Under the pieces are notes generated by a model, which made no database searches, had not been told where the DNA came from, and saw only the letters and a program-made list of their open reading frames with translations. Source: Rapana venosa (Eukaryota; Mollusca; Gastropoda; Neogastropoda; Muricidae). Taken from it: 64,000 bases of DNA. Positions within the stretch are counted from its first letter, which is position 1. Each line of letters starts with the position of its first letter. Location: NCBI GenBank assembly GCA_028751875.1, contig CM054144.1, positions 446,985 through 510,984 of the forward strand. Reading direction: 5' to 3'. The translations under genes and the position numbers were made by a program. Below, one piece after another: positions 43,556 through 55,029 of the stretch.

Positions 43556-44338
43556 ATCTAGTGTCTACCTGACATCTTACAGCTACAGAGAATACCAGGT
43601 GACATCTTACAGCTACAGAGAATGCCAGGTGACATTTTACGGTTACAGACAGTCCCAGGTGACATCTTACAGTTATAGAGAGTGCCAGGTGACATCTCAC
43701 AGTTACAGAGAGTGCCAGGTGACATCTTACAGTTACAGTGCCAGGTGACATCTTACAGTTACAGAGAGTGCCAGGTGACATCTTACAGTTACAGTGCCAG
43801 GTGACATCTTTCAGTTACAGTCCCAGGTGACATCTTACAGTTACAGTGCCAGGTGACATCTCACAGTTACAGTCCCAGGTGACATCTTACAGTTACAGAG
43901 AGTCCCAGGTGACATCTTACGGTTACAGACAGTCCCAGGTGACATCTCACAGTTACAGTCCCAGGTGACATCTCACAGTTACAGTCCCAGGTGACATCTT
44001 ACGGTTACAGACAGTCCCAGGTGACATCTTACGGTTACAGACAGTCCCAGGTGACATCTTACGGTTGCAGAGAGTGCCAGGTGACATCTTACAGTTACAG
44101 TGCCAGGTGACATCTTACAGTTACAGAGAGTGCCAGGTGACATCTTACAGTTACAGAGAGTGCCAGGTGACATCTTACAGTTACAGTGCCAGGTGACATC
44201 TTACAGTTACAGAGAGTGCCAGGTGACATCTTACAGTTACAGTGCCAGGTGACATCTTACAGTTACAGTGCCAGGTGACATCTCACAGTTACAGAGAGTG
44301 CCAGGTGACATCTTTCAGTTACAGGCAGTCCTAGGTGG
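43556..44338. repeat. 26/30-bp minisatellite
   Basis: Units of CAGGTGACATCTTACAGTTA plus CAGTGC (26 bp) or CAGAGAGTGC (30 bp), with CAGTCC variants. Each contains the E-box CAGGTG. About 27 copies within intron 5. Confidence 0.95.
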
Positions 44339-44484
44339 GAACAGTGAGACTGATACTGGGTGATTCCCAGAGTGTTAAGTTAGAGATTTGCTTGACAATA
44401 ACAACAAGTCAATCCATTTGGCACTGTGAGGTAAAATATCTTCTTTAGCTGGTGTATGGCTGCGTGTACCCAGTGGACATATAT

Positions 44485-44574
<90 letters not shown>

Positions 44575-45040
44575 CGCTTTACGCTTTAACAGTTTATTGT
44601 CATTGCCCAACTAGGCCTTTTGACAAGGGGGGTAACACAAATATGTTTGTCAAACAGTAAATAAAAAGTGAAATACGTGATCAGTACAATTAAGTTTGGC
44701 AAAAAGAACAGGTCCATCCACGTATAGCGAACTAATTATAATGATAACATTGGCGTATATACATTTACAGTACATAAAAAGTGAAATACGTGATCAGTAC
44801 AATTAAGTTTGGCAAAAAGAACGGGTCCATCCACGTATAGCGAACTAATTATAATGATAACATTGGCGTATATACATTTACAAATTACCTAGTTAATACA
44901 ACGAAAAGAAAAAGGAAAATCAAACTGCAATGCAAAAACAACAATCGAATCGACCATCCATTTAAATTACAAGTGATATATGTCAGCCTTTTTAACTCTG
45001 CTTACTTGAGGATACATTGCTCTTTAAGGTGACTTTATCA

Positions 45041-48000
45041 TTATATGTTTATATAGTTGGTGCTGACATGGCTTTGTCTTAATTTTTGTGCTTCTGCAAT
45101 AAACTTAGCTACAGATTTAATTACATGTTCGTTTTCAGACGACAAAATAGAAATAATATCTGGACTTTCTGTTTCTTGTAGACTTAGGAAATTATGTTTC
45201 TTTCGTATAGTTTCATATGCTTTACATTGAAACAAAAAATGAATTTCATCGTCAACAGTATGACCACATAATGGACATGGTAATTGCATGGCTGTCTCAG
45301 TCTGGAACCATCTTTTGTTTGCATTAAAACCCAGTGTTCTTAACCTGAATCGAGCATAATTAAGTCTGTGCCATTTGTCAGTAACTATTGATAGATATTT
45401 TTCTGTCTGGAATACAGATTTGAACGAAAAGAACCAGCTATATTTATTTTTACTTTCCAAATCTGAGTGCCAGTTTTGTTTAAAGGAGCAAATAAGCCTA
45501 TCTTTAAATTCCGAAAGAAACTGGCGCTCATTACCTACCTCCTGAGACATCCATACAATCCCAAAGCCATGCTCTGACAAAACTCTTTAACTTGATATAC
45601 CCAGTTCTCTTTACCCAATTCCATCTGTATAATTAACATATCGTAAGACTGTCTACATAAACGTGTTTGTGGAAGTTTCAATAGTTTTAACCAATATCTA
45701 ATGCATTTCACAAAGGTTCTTATATATAAAGGATATCTTCCTGTCTCTCCATATAGTATAGTGTTAGATGAATGTATTGGCACATTTAAAAAACGTTTCA
45801 TTGCAAATGTGTGAACTTTTTCCATGTGCGTATTTACATATAATCCCCATATTTCTGAAGCATAGGTAAGCATCGGTTCTATCTGTGTGTCAAATAATTT
45901 CCAGAATAGGGAACAGTCTATTGAGTTCAGCTTTCGTAATGTTTTTAGGATTTCTATTACACCTTTTTTCCCCTTCCTACAAGATTCTTGCCATGCAAAA
46001 TTTAGACTTAGCTTTGTTGAAAACATCATCCCTAAATATTTATACGTATTAATTATTTTTACTTCAGCATTTCCATAAAACCATTTTTCATGAACTGATA
46101 AATGACCACCCATTCTAAAAACAATAATGTTTTTTTTTTCCATATTTACTGACAAATCAAAATTATCTGCCTCCTCTTTTAAGATATTTAACTGATGTTG
46201 CAAACCGATAACAGTCTCAGACAAAAGAATAATATCGTCAGCAAAAAGTAGTAAGAACACCTCGATTGCACCAGGAATTATTTGAATGCCATGTTTTCCT
46301 TTTTCTTGATAACTCAATAGCTAGCTCATTTATAAAGAACGAAAACATCTGTGGCTCAAAATACAACCCTGCTTCACTCCCTTGGGGCATTCAAAGAAAT
46401 CTGAATATTCATTTCTTGCACGCACACACGCTAGTACTGAATTATAAATAGCTCTGAGGGCCATATATAATTTACCATTTACACCGTTTTTTCGTAGTAC
46501 ATTCCACAATATATTTCTATTCACAGAATCGAAGGCCTTTCTAAAATCAACAAAAGCAACATATAATTTTTTATTGGACAGCAAATGTTTTTGAACGAGA
46601 GAGTAAAGAGTAAGTATATGATCTACAGTGCTGTACTTCGCTCTAAATCCTGCTTGCTCTTCAATTAATTTTTCTTCGTTATCTGCCCACTGAGTTAATC
46701 TCTTATTCAAAATGAAAGTATAAAGTTTACTTAATACACTGGTGAGAGCTACACCGCGATAGTTATCAGCATTATTAACATCTCCTTTTTTATGTATCGG
46801 AATTATTACTGATTTGGCCCACTGCAAAGGGAAATCACTCTTTTCAAACAGAAGGTTAAATAACTGAACAAGAAAAGTAATTACAGCTGAGTTTGCATAT
46901 TTCAGCATTTCTCCAATTATTTTATCAGGACCAGCACTTTTTCCTGTTTTTAAATGTTTAATAGCATCAATAATCTCATTCTGAGTTATAGGATTGTTAA
47001 ACAATGGTTCAAACATATTTTCATCTTCTTGTAGTACTTCCACATTATCTTGTGTTTCTGCACAATTAAAGTCATTAAAAACCTTCAAAAAATGATCATA
47101 CCATTGTTGAATAGTGATGTTATTATAAACTAGTGACTTACGACTAACGGATCTGATGACGGACCAGAACGTTTTGGAGTCCTTAGACGAATCTTTAAGT
47201 TTCTCTAATCTCTTTTCATCAAAGTCGTTTTCTTTTGTTTTTCTTAGACTGATGTACTCTTTTCGTGCAGTAGCGTACATTTGTCTTTTTTCTGGTTTAT
47301 CTACATTCGTTTTACAACGTTGAAATCGTTTTAATAGTCTCTTAACTTTTTGTTTCTTTCGTTCACATTCAGCATCGAACCAGTCGTTACATTTTTTTCT
47401 ACCTTTTCTAACTGTTCTGACCATGCACGCAGCAGCCCCACATAAGGCCTTCACAAAGTGATCTACACTGTTATTCACATCGGTGTTCAATAGCTGAGAG
47501 GCAGTTTCTATGCTTTCTTGAAATTCTGCACTATCTAATTCATATTTATATACCTCTACAAAATCTTCTGACCATATAATCTTTTCTACACTCTCTTCTT
47601 CTCTACTTTCGATACTAACACAGTCATTTTCTACTTTCCATGTTATTTCAACGGGGAGGTGCCACGAATAAACACACTCCCCAATACACAGATCAAAACA
47701 TGATAACAATTGACTAGGTACAAGAACATAATCAATAACGCTGCATCCATTAGGAGACACAAAGGTATACTCCCCCTCCCTATCCCCCTCACAACAACCA
47801 TTCAGAATCCTCATGTCAAACATAAAACATAAATCAAGCAAGGACCTGCCAAAATTGTTCATCGTTTCATCCTTAGAGGCACGCACACAAAGTTCATCAT
47901 TCACATCATCATACTCCACATCATCCAAGTAATTTGACATCACTTCAAGGTCGGCTTGTTCCTGACCAGTCCTGGCATTTAAGTCTCCTACAATCATGTA

Positions 48001-48471
48001 ATGAAAGTCATCTATTTGAAAATATTGCAATAATGTTTCCTCTAATAATACAACACCATCTTTAATTAGTTTTTCATTGTAAAGAGGACCACCTTCTGGC
48101 ACAATATAGCACGCTATCAAAATAACATCTTTATCTAAATTAAAAATACTTTTGTTTATTCTAATGGCAATCGTGTTGTCACACTCTATTACAATTTCTT
48201 TTACGTGTTTTTCTAAAGACTTTCTTACTAATAGAAGCACTCCACCAGAATTCCTTCCATGATGGGACAGTTTTTGAGCCGGGACATGAAACTTTATATA
48301 ATCTAGAAAAACACCACTGTAATCAAAATTAGAGTCAAGAAAAGTTTCAGTGAGGCACACAAAATCGAACTTATTTACATAGTTTATAAAGGAGACATCT
48401 TTTAATTTGCTGTATAAGTTTTCAACATTATAATTTAAAAATGTCCATTGACTTGGATGGCCGGGCCTGTC
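45041..48471 (-). pseudogene. LINE-A ORF2: endonuclease-reverse transcriptase, broken
   Basis: It encodes an AP-type endonuclease followed by an RT, which together nick the target and copy the RNA. Endonuclease motifs are NYNVENLYSKL, CLTETF, VGDLNAR and VIDYVLV. The usual SDH triplet reads SWH (47660-47668). RT motifs are GVALTSVLSKLY, EEQAGFRAKYSTVDHI, FVDFRKAFD (A), GVKQGC (B) and LLFADDIILLSE (C). A C-terminal CCHC knuckle (CPLCGHTVDDEIHFLFQC) follows. Two small indels that cancel each other lie at about 46300-46365, and an uncompensated frameshift lies at about 45535-45580. The frame opens directly after a UAG at 48472-48474, with no ATG before the first catalytic residues. Recent origin or consensus errors could both explain the few breaks. 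Confidence 0.88.
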
Positions 48472-50222
48472 CTAGCTCTTTCTTAAGTTGCTAGGGCGCA
48501 GATTTCGGCGACTGTCTTTGCTGTCGCTGGCTGCTTTGCCGCGAGCAGACGACTTGCGCGGCGGGTTTCGCAGGAAATCCCGCATCCCTGTCTGCTGGTA
48601 GGACAGAGGCCCGTCACGTGCTGCACGCCCCTCACTGGCAGTAGGACACGCCACGTCACAGCCAGGGGAATCCCCGCCAACCGTCGCTGAGCTGTGACGT
48701 TCACCTCGTGGAGTCGCCGCCTGGTTGCCACGGTAACGCCCGCCCCCACTGCCTCCGGTGACGTCACCCCCGTGCTGGTTCCGTGTTGCCCGTGCCACAG
48801 AGGGAGAGGAGGAAGGAGAAGGGGGCCCGCCGTTCCTGTTCTTCTGTCGGCTGCCAGGTGTGGTGCCACCCTCTGACGTCACGCCCCCTCCGCCGGTGAG
48901 GAAAGGGGAATCCCCCTGTTGACTGGACTGTGAGGACTGTGAGGGGGGACAGGGGTGGAGGACTGCTGCGCACCCCCACTCTCCACCACCTCTGCGTAGG
49001 ATCGGGGGTCTGGAAGCCTGGGCCCCATCACCATCTGCCCTCTGTGGAAGTAGGCTCTCCTGCCCTCCCTGCGTGCTGCAGCCACCATCTGCGCCTGGGC
49101 CCTGGTCAGGTCGTTGGCCACCCTGACACCGCTGTCCTGCAGCTTCTGCCTCCCGGTCCTGTCCGTTAGAATGGACATTTTGTCTCGCCACCTGCTGAAC
49201 TTGGCGATCATAGGCCTGGGCTGTCCATCTCGTGCCTGTCCTGTTCGGTGTGCCCGTGCTATGTGGTCCAGTGTCCAAGACTTTTGGTCATCCACACTAT
49301 TTAGCATGTCGATGACTGACTGAGCACAGGTCTCATTGGACTCCCTGTCAGTTTGCTGAGGTATACCAAACAGCCTCAAGTTATCTCTTCTTGAGAAATT
49401 TTCCAGCCTGTCCGTGTCTGCTTTTAACTGTTCAATTTCTGTCTTTAGATCACTGATGGTATCGGACAGTTTTTGTACATCTTCTCTGTCTTCGTTTCTT
49501 TTTTCAAACAGCTGGTGGATGTCTTCAGTGATGTCTGTGACTGTCCCTGCCAACTCTCTCTGATCCCTCTCCAGTCTGTCACATCTCTGGTTCATTTCTT
49601 CACACTGTTGTCTTACTTCTCGAAGTTCATTCTTAATTTCACCTAAATCATGCCTGATGACACTCGTTTGTTCTGAAAACTGTTGCTGGATGTTCTGCAT
49701 TACAGTGTTCATCAGGTCACTTACATCAGTTGCTGTGTTTGTCACTATAGCTGTTCCCTCATCTGCATTCGTCTTTCCATCAGTATTGGGTCCTGGGTTA
49801 GTTTCTACGTCGCCGCTAAGCAACAGCCTACGTAGGGAGAGGGCGGCGTGCTGCACACAGAAGGCCACGAGAATCACGGGCACGTGCAATCCCGGCTGAC
49901 AGGCCGGCCCGCTGTCACTGTCACATACTCCTGTCGTCTCAAGCCATGTTGTTCCTTTTGAAATTTCATTTATTTCAAACCCAAAACAGTCAGATGGCAC
50001 AAATCTATCGCTGTTGCTGACTAGGCAGTCGATAATAGAAATCAGCATGGCACAGCACACAAAGCCTACAACTACATCAGCTGATGATAGGTGTGTCATC
50101 GTGTTGGTGTTGTTGCTCACCTGTGCACAGTCAGGGGACATTTTTCTACAGCAGCCTGACACACGTTGACATTTAGCAACAAACACCCCTATTGCAGCTC
50201 TCCACATCACCAAGTCCACCAT
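48472..50222 (-). CDS. LINE-A ORF1 with an internal 2A-like motif
   Basis: From the ATG at 50222 a 447-codon frame runs to 48879. Residues 50-68 (VVVGFVCCAMLISIIDCLV) and about 113-130 are hydrophobic. RRLLLSGDVETNPGP ends at Pro145 (49788-49832), a textbook 2A-like ribosome-skipping motif. Residues about 165-285 form a long coiled coil, followed by ENFSRRDNLRLFGIP and an RNA-binding domain (LDHIARAHRTGQ) as in many LINE ORF1 proteins. The natural C-terminus appears to continue in another frame (GMRDFLRNPPRKSSARGKAA, ending RPSNLRKS at the UAG 48472-48474), so a single-base indel near 48885-48960 is likely. ORF1 proteins coat the element RNA. Confidence 0.82.
49788..49832 (-). other. 2A-like ribosome-skipping motif
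   Basis: The minus strand encodes RRLLLSGDVETNPGP with the conserved D-x-E-x-N-P-G-P core. Skipping is expected between Gly144 and Pro145, releasing an N-terminal product of 144 residues with two hydrophobic segments from the coiled-coil/RNA-binding part. Confidence 0.9.
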
Positions 50223-50371
50223 TTTAAAGTCTTTTCACGCACTAGAGTGTCTTAGTAAATTCTAGCACAAGTAGCAGTCTGAAGCACTCCTCTGAGCCGA
50301 CGCGGCACACACAATTCCACACCACACTTCACAGGCACTGCCGCTCGGACGCCATGTTGTATCGTCCCCCC

Positions 50372-50425
50372 CTAGATAGATAGATAGATAGATAGATAGA
50401 TATAGATAGAGATATAGATATATAT
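50372..50425. repeat. (TAGA)n microsatellite flanking LINE-A
   Basis: It continues the GATA tract present on the other side of LINE-A at 44537-44573. Confidence 0.93.
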
Positions 50426-50769
50426 TGTAGGCATGGTGCATCTCCGCGAATTTGTGGAAATCCGCGAAAAAGAAATATATATAAAAAATTTAAGGGAAAA
50501 AAGGAAAACGGATGTGACTCTTCTATGCGGATTACTTCCCTTCTCTGTTTTACATCACGAGTCATCACTAGCCTAGGTAGCAAGTGAAGGGGACCGACAG
50601 TGGGTATCAGGTCTCATGCTCTAAGGCAAAGGGGTGAAGGGGGATGGTAGGAAGAAGGCAGGAGGAGAGTGGATAGGGGTGGAGGGCTTTCACTGGCTGT
50701 TCCACTTCAGCTCTGCCTGTGGTCAGAGAGCAATGTTTGTAAACATTACAATCAGCAGCCTCCCCCTTC

Positions 50770-50961
50770 TTTTTCAGGGAGTGCACCCTTCTCTCTCTAT
50801 CTCTGCCCCCCCCCCCCCTGTATTGTGGCCTAAGGCCAATGTACATATTAAACACGTTCAGAGTTCAGAGTTCTCTGTGTCTCAGTCTCTCTCTCTCTCT
50901 CTCACACAAACACGCACACCCTCACACACATTCTCTCCCGCTTGCTCTCTCTCTCTCTTCA

Positions 50962-50994
<33 letters not shown>

Positions 50995-51125
50995 CTGTCT
51001 CTCTCTCTCTCTCTCACACCACTCTCTCTCACACACACACAAATGCTTTATTGTATTATTCCATGTGCTTCCCCACCACCACAACCCCACCCCTCTCTCT
51101 CTCTCTCTCTCTCTCTCTGTCCATC
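50770..51125. repeat. (TC)n, poly-C and (CA)n tracts around a repeat 3' end
   Basis: C/T tracts surround TGTATTGTGGCCTAAGGCC and ATGTACATATTAAACACG (50818-50858), the same block as at about 21150. TC and CA microsatellites continue to 51118. Confidence 0.85.
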
Positions 51126-51509
51126 TGTGTCTGTCCTTCCTCTGTGTTAGTGCCATTTGTCTAAATATGTCCTCATTTTTGCTTTGTGATTACTTGTGTA
51201 TCAAACCTCCTTTGGGTTAAGAAATGACTGATAAAGTCATTCTAGGAGAGCTTACTTTAGGGAAGAACTTGCTTAGTATGAAGAACTGAAATTAGTTCAA
51301 AGAGAGGCTTTTTTACAGGCTAGCATTGCTGGAAAACTTTCAGCTTCAGGGGGCAACAACCCCTGCCCCCCTTCAAGGGGCTTTGCCCCTTGACCCTGCC
51401 AGGGAGCAATACCCCCTGGACCCCCCCCCCCCCCACCATTTCAGGGGAAAATGCTTTACATCCAGCACCATGCCTGTATTGATCAACAGAAAACTGTTCC
51501 TGTCTGCAG

Positions 51510-51787
51510 GTCCCTCCAGAACTGACCTCGACCTCTGAGTTTCAAGGGCTGAAGGTGCAGCTGGAGAAGGACTACATGGTGAAGCTGATCCTGCCCACAG
51601 GGCTCTCCGAGGACGTTCAGCTGCACGGCATCAACGGGGATGCAGAGCTGGCGGCCAGGGAGGTGGAGCAGTTCACCAGCCTGAACCGCTCGGACAGCAA
51701 GCAGTTCCACATCCCGGGCAGACTGCAGGGTCAGGCCTGCAAGAAGTGGTTCTACACTGACCTGGGTGATGTCAAGCAGCTCATTGC
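51510..51787 (+). CDS. Exon 6 of the RRM/KH-like multidomain gene
   Basis: The acceptor is CCTGTCTGCAG (AG at 51508-51509) and the donor is GC|GTGAGT. It starts in phase 0, matching exon 5, and ends two bases into a codon. The product includes VPPELTSTSEFQGLKVQLE, MVKLILPTGLSEDVQLHGI, FTSLNRSDSKQFHIPGRL and KKWFYTDLGDVKQLIA. The last part (W.Y..G.V..LIA) recalls WWE-like or PARP accessory modules, but is not a firm match. The GC content is higher than in the surrounding intron. Confidence 0.8.
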
Positions 51788-52885
51788 GTGAGTCAGGGTT
51801 TCTGTGCCAGTGGTGGCTTTTATATAGGGATTTTTGTTTCATGAATATCAGGACTGCATCAACATTCTTTAATACAGTAATGTTTTGTGTTTTGTTCAAA
51901 AAAGGAATTTTTTTTACTGAAATTGTGTGTGTGTGATTCTATAAATGCTCTACTCTTTTTTCTTTTCTTTAAAATCTTTTTTTGTTTTGCTGCCTCATCT
52001 TCTGTGACGTCCCCAGTCCTGCTGTTCCTATGCTGCTCATTTCAATCTCCCTGACACAGCCATATCCAGATTTGTTATGTCTCATCCCCAGGGTTGGAAG
52101 TCCACAAGGAGCCCATCACTATCAGGCCACCGTGGGGCCACCAGCCAGAGGGACCCTGCACTGCTGCTGGGTCACTTTAGTGGTGTTCAGTGGTGCCTGT
52201 TCTGAGCTAACAAACGCAGGACACCACCTACTAAGCCCCCTACTAATGACAGTATTAGCTCAGTCGCGGAGCCAGACTGAGTGAGTTGCCCACCCGAGGT
52301 GGCAACCACCACAAGATCCCTCCAACAACCGCTCCCCGCGAACCTCCAACCCCGAAGGCTTTGACACAAGCTCACCACAGGCACGGAAGTATATGGGGAA
52401 ACTGAATCTGAGGTCACCATGAGACCAGAGCAACTGGGACCACTGAATCAGAGGCCTTTCTTTTTTAGTGCATGATGGTCAATGACAATGAGGATGACAG
52501 ACTGCTGCTGCTGTGGAATGCTTTGAGACTACTCGACAGGGTTGTACTCTACACTTTCTATCATAATATATGCCGGCATCAACCGGGCCCGAGAGATACA
52601 GACACCTGCAGTGTTGGTCAGGTAATTTGAGCAGCACTCTCAAACTCGCATCCGTAAAGTGGATGAAGCTCGACTGTGTGGTCCCAGTCTTCCCACTGAG
52701 CTCACAGCACACTCATTCTGGGTAGGAGCCGGTCAGAGTCTGAAAAATCCCTATGACTCTTATGGGAATCGAACCCGCGACCTTCCAGTCCGTAACCCAA
52801 GGCACTAACCACTGCGCCATGGTGGCTGGTAAATGCTCTACTCTAATCAGAAAATTATACAAGGAGTGATTACATCTGTCCACAG
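51788..52885. other. Intron 6 with a tRNA-headed SINE
   Basis: This 1.1-kb intron holds the third SINE type (52470-52829). Nothing else was recognised. Confidence 0.65.
52470..52829 (-). mobile_element. tRNA-derived SINE, third type
   Basis: On the minus strand it has box A (TGGCGCAGTGG, 52810-52820) and box B (GGTTCGATTCC, 52765-52775) with tRNA-like spacing. A body follows, unlike SINE-A, containing GTGAGCTCAGTGGGAAGAC and CATTGTCATTGACCATCATG. The 3' end is A-rich near 52470. The left boundary is approximate, and no target duplication was identified. Confidence 0.7.
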
Positions 52886-53049
52886 ACGGAACGGGGACAT
52901 CAAAAGAGAATTGGACAACGATGGCTACACCTTAATTTTCCAGTGTCGGCAAGAAGTGCTGCCGACAGTGATGGACATGCTGAAAGCCATAAAAGATGGC
53001 ATCGTGTCGGTGCGAGTGGATCTCAACAAAGAGTTCCCCAAATACTCTG
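52886..53049 (+). CDS. Exon 7 of the RRM/KH-like multidomain gene
   Basis: The acceptor is CTGTCCACAG (AG at 52884-52885) and the donor ACTCTG|GTAAGT. One base completes the alanine codon left open by exon 6, and one base is left at the end. The product includes RNGDIKRELDNDGYTLIFQ, EVLPTVMDMLKAIKDGIVS and RVDLNKEFPKYSG. No single domain was recognised with confidence. Confidence 0.8.
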
Positions 53050-53280
53050 GTAAGTGCAAAGTTGTCTCCCCTTCTCTCCCTTTCTCTCCCCACCTCCGAC
53101 AAAGAAAGGGAAAATAGAGTGAAGCTGTCAGCCAGGCAGATATCTGGTCAGGTTCCAGTGTCATTCAGAAAGAATGTGACTGACTCCAGTTGTCCCATTA
53201 CATATGCGCACTGACCCAGGCCAAAAGCTGTGTCAGTTAGTGATGTCAGCTCATTGCCAAGGCCAACACTAAAATGTTGT

Positions 53281-53786
53281 TATGTTGTAAGTGGATCGGT
53301 GGTCTAGAGGTAACGCGCCTGTCTAGAAAGCGAAAAGTCCGGGTCTGAAGTGTGCGGCGGTTCGTACCCCGTTTGGACCGGAAACTTTTCCCCCATCCAT
53401 TAGACCATGAGTGGTGGTCTGGGCGCTAGTCTTTCTGATGAGACGATAAACCGAGGTCCCGTGTGTTATACGTAATTATTTAGCGCACGTAAAAGAACCC
53501 ACGGCAACAAGAGAGTTGTCCCTGGCAAAATTCTTAGAAAAAAGCCACTCTGATAGGGAAACAAATACAGTTGCAGACATGAAAAAAAAAAAAAAAAAAA
53601 AGGTGGCGCAGCGCTTGTGGCGACGCGCTCTCCCACTCTCCCCGGGGAGAGCAGCCCGAATTTCACGGAGAAATCTGCCGTGACTTAAAGTGGTATGAAA
53701 TGAAATCTGAGCGCTTTGATTTGTTGCTTTACAAGATTCAGCACTATATAAATTCCATACATTATTATTATTATTATTATTATTAT
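53281..53786 (+). mobile_element. V-SINE-like (RUDI-type) SINE with target duplication
   Basis: A tRNA-like head (ATCGGTGGTCTAGAGGTAAC, then GCGGTTCGTACCCC) is followed by GATGAGACGATAAACCGAGG, AAAGAACCCACGGCAACAAG and GGGAAACAAATACAGTTGCA. A poly-A (53582-53600) and a second block lead to GAGCGCTTTGATTTGTTGCT and ATATAAATTCCATACATTAT with (ATT)n. The direct repeat AAAATGTTGT flanks it (53271-53280 and 53787-53796). It resembles molluscan V-SINEs such as RUDI (from memory, unchecked). Its 3' end equals that of the L2-like LINEs here. Confidence 0.85.
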
Positions 53787-53799
53787 AAAATGTTGTGTT

Positions 53800-55000
53800 G
53801 AGATTGCCTTCAGCCATGACAAGCTCATAACCTAACAACCTACACTCTCCTTTAAAGGAGAAAAAATCCTCTGAACTCAGAGTGTGGATGCCTATATGGC
53901 GAGGTACTTAAAAACAGTCGTACACACAAATTGCTCATTCAGTGTGCAATTTCAATCTCACAGTGATTGCCAAATGGGATGAGTGAGTCAGAGTGCACAT
54001 TCTGGGTGACCTCCAGAATGTTAAGCTGGGGAACGCACAACAACAACAACAACATATGTGCGCACATTTCTCGCATATTTTATCTGTAACACATTTAGGT
54101 CTGTTAGTGAGACAAGCAGTCCAAAGTGTGTACAGAGATGTGGCTGAGGTCAGCACAGGAAACATGAGGAGGGAAGACCCAGCCTCCTCTCCTTGTCTTG
54201 TTTTTTTTTTTTCCTGACGTGTTTCCAGCGTGCATGTTTAATCAGATTATAATTCTGATCCACAGTCATGGGTGTGTTCAGTATATCAGCACAAGTTAAC
54301 GGCACAGGTTGTAGCTGGCATCATCTTCCACAGAGGATGGATTAGGTATTGACTTGTTTGTAAGACCTTATGACTGAAGTGTGTTGTACTCAGGATTGTG
54401 GCTTAGCGTCTCTTCAAAGAGACAAAGTATGTGAAGAAGAAAGCATGGACAATGTCTTGGAGCAGGAAAGCATGACTGTCAGTAAGGAGACTTGAAACTG
54501 GCTGAGCTGATGCTACTGTACACTCTGCGACTGTCCTGCTGGTTATTCCCAGAGTTCCTGTTTGTATGGCTGTCAACACTTGTTTAGTGGAGCGTGCGTG
54601 CACAACACACACACGCACACACACACACACACACGTACACACACATCTTGATGGCAAAAAGCAGGTATGTAGTTTATATAGTGTATCATCTAGAAAATGA
54701 ATACAGATATATGACTTTGACATGCAAATGTCAAACACTAGCGGTAAGGAGAGTCAGCAGTCAGTCTTGGTGACAAACAACAAACAGGTGAAGGTGTAAA
54801 CCTTCAGTTCTCCTGCAGTGGAAGACATGTGCAGTGAGGGGAGGGGGGGGGGGGGGGGGTGATGTAGTGGACACTTTGCTCTGGGCGTGACTGAGTGATA
54901 CATGCGCACTTTGAAATGTAAAAGATCAGTCAGTGTGTGTGTGTTCACCTCCATACATAATGACTAATGTACACTCGGTCACATGTTCAAGACTTTGATA
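53800..55000. other. Intron 7 sequence with an interspersed repeat
   Basis: It contains a copy of the unclassified family (53810-53930), (CAA)n at 54040-54053, a CA tract (54605-54650) and a poly-G (54838-54859). No exon was seen. Confidence 0.55.
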
Positions 55001-55029
55001 CATACATCAACATGTATTGTGGACAATGC

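Larger units (their letters stand above)
44574..50371 (-). mobile_element. LINE-A, near full-length APE-type non-LTR retrotransposon
   Basis: A 5.8-kb element, antisense within intron 5 of the host gene. The 5' end on the minus strand starts with a G run and GACGATACAACATGG, followed by a short 5' UTR, ORF1 (50222-48472), ORF2 (48471-45041) and a 3' UTR. The 3' end reads AATGACAATAAACTG followed by two TAAAGCG-type units. The 3' UTR holds a direct duplication of 112 bp (starts 44669 and 44781). The element sits inside a (GATA)n microsatellite that flanks both ends (44537-44573 and 50372-50405), so the target duplication cannot be read exactly. Family features fit the CR1/L2/Crack group; the clade is not certain. 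Confidence 0.9.
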
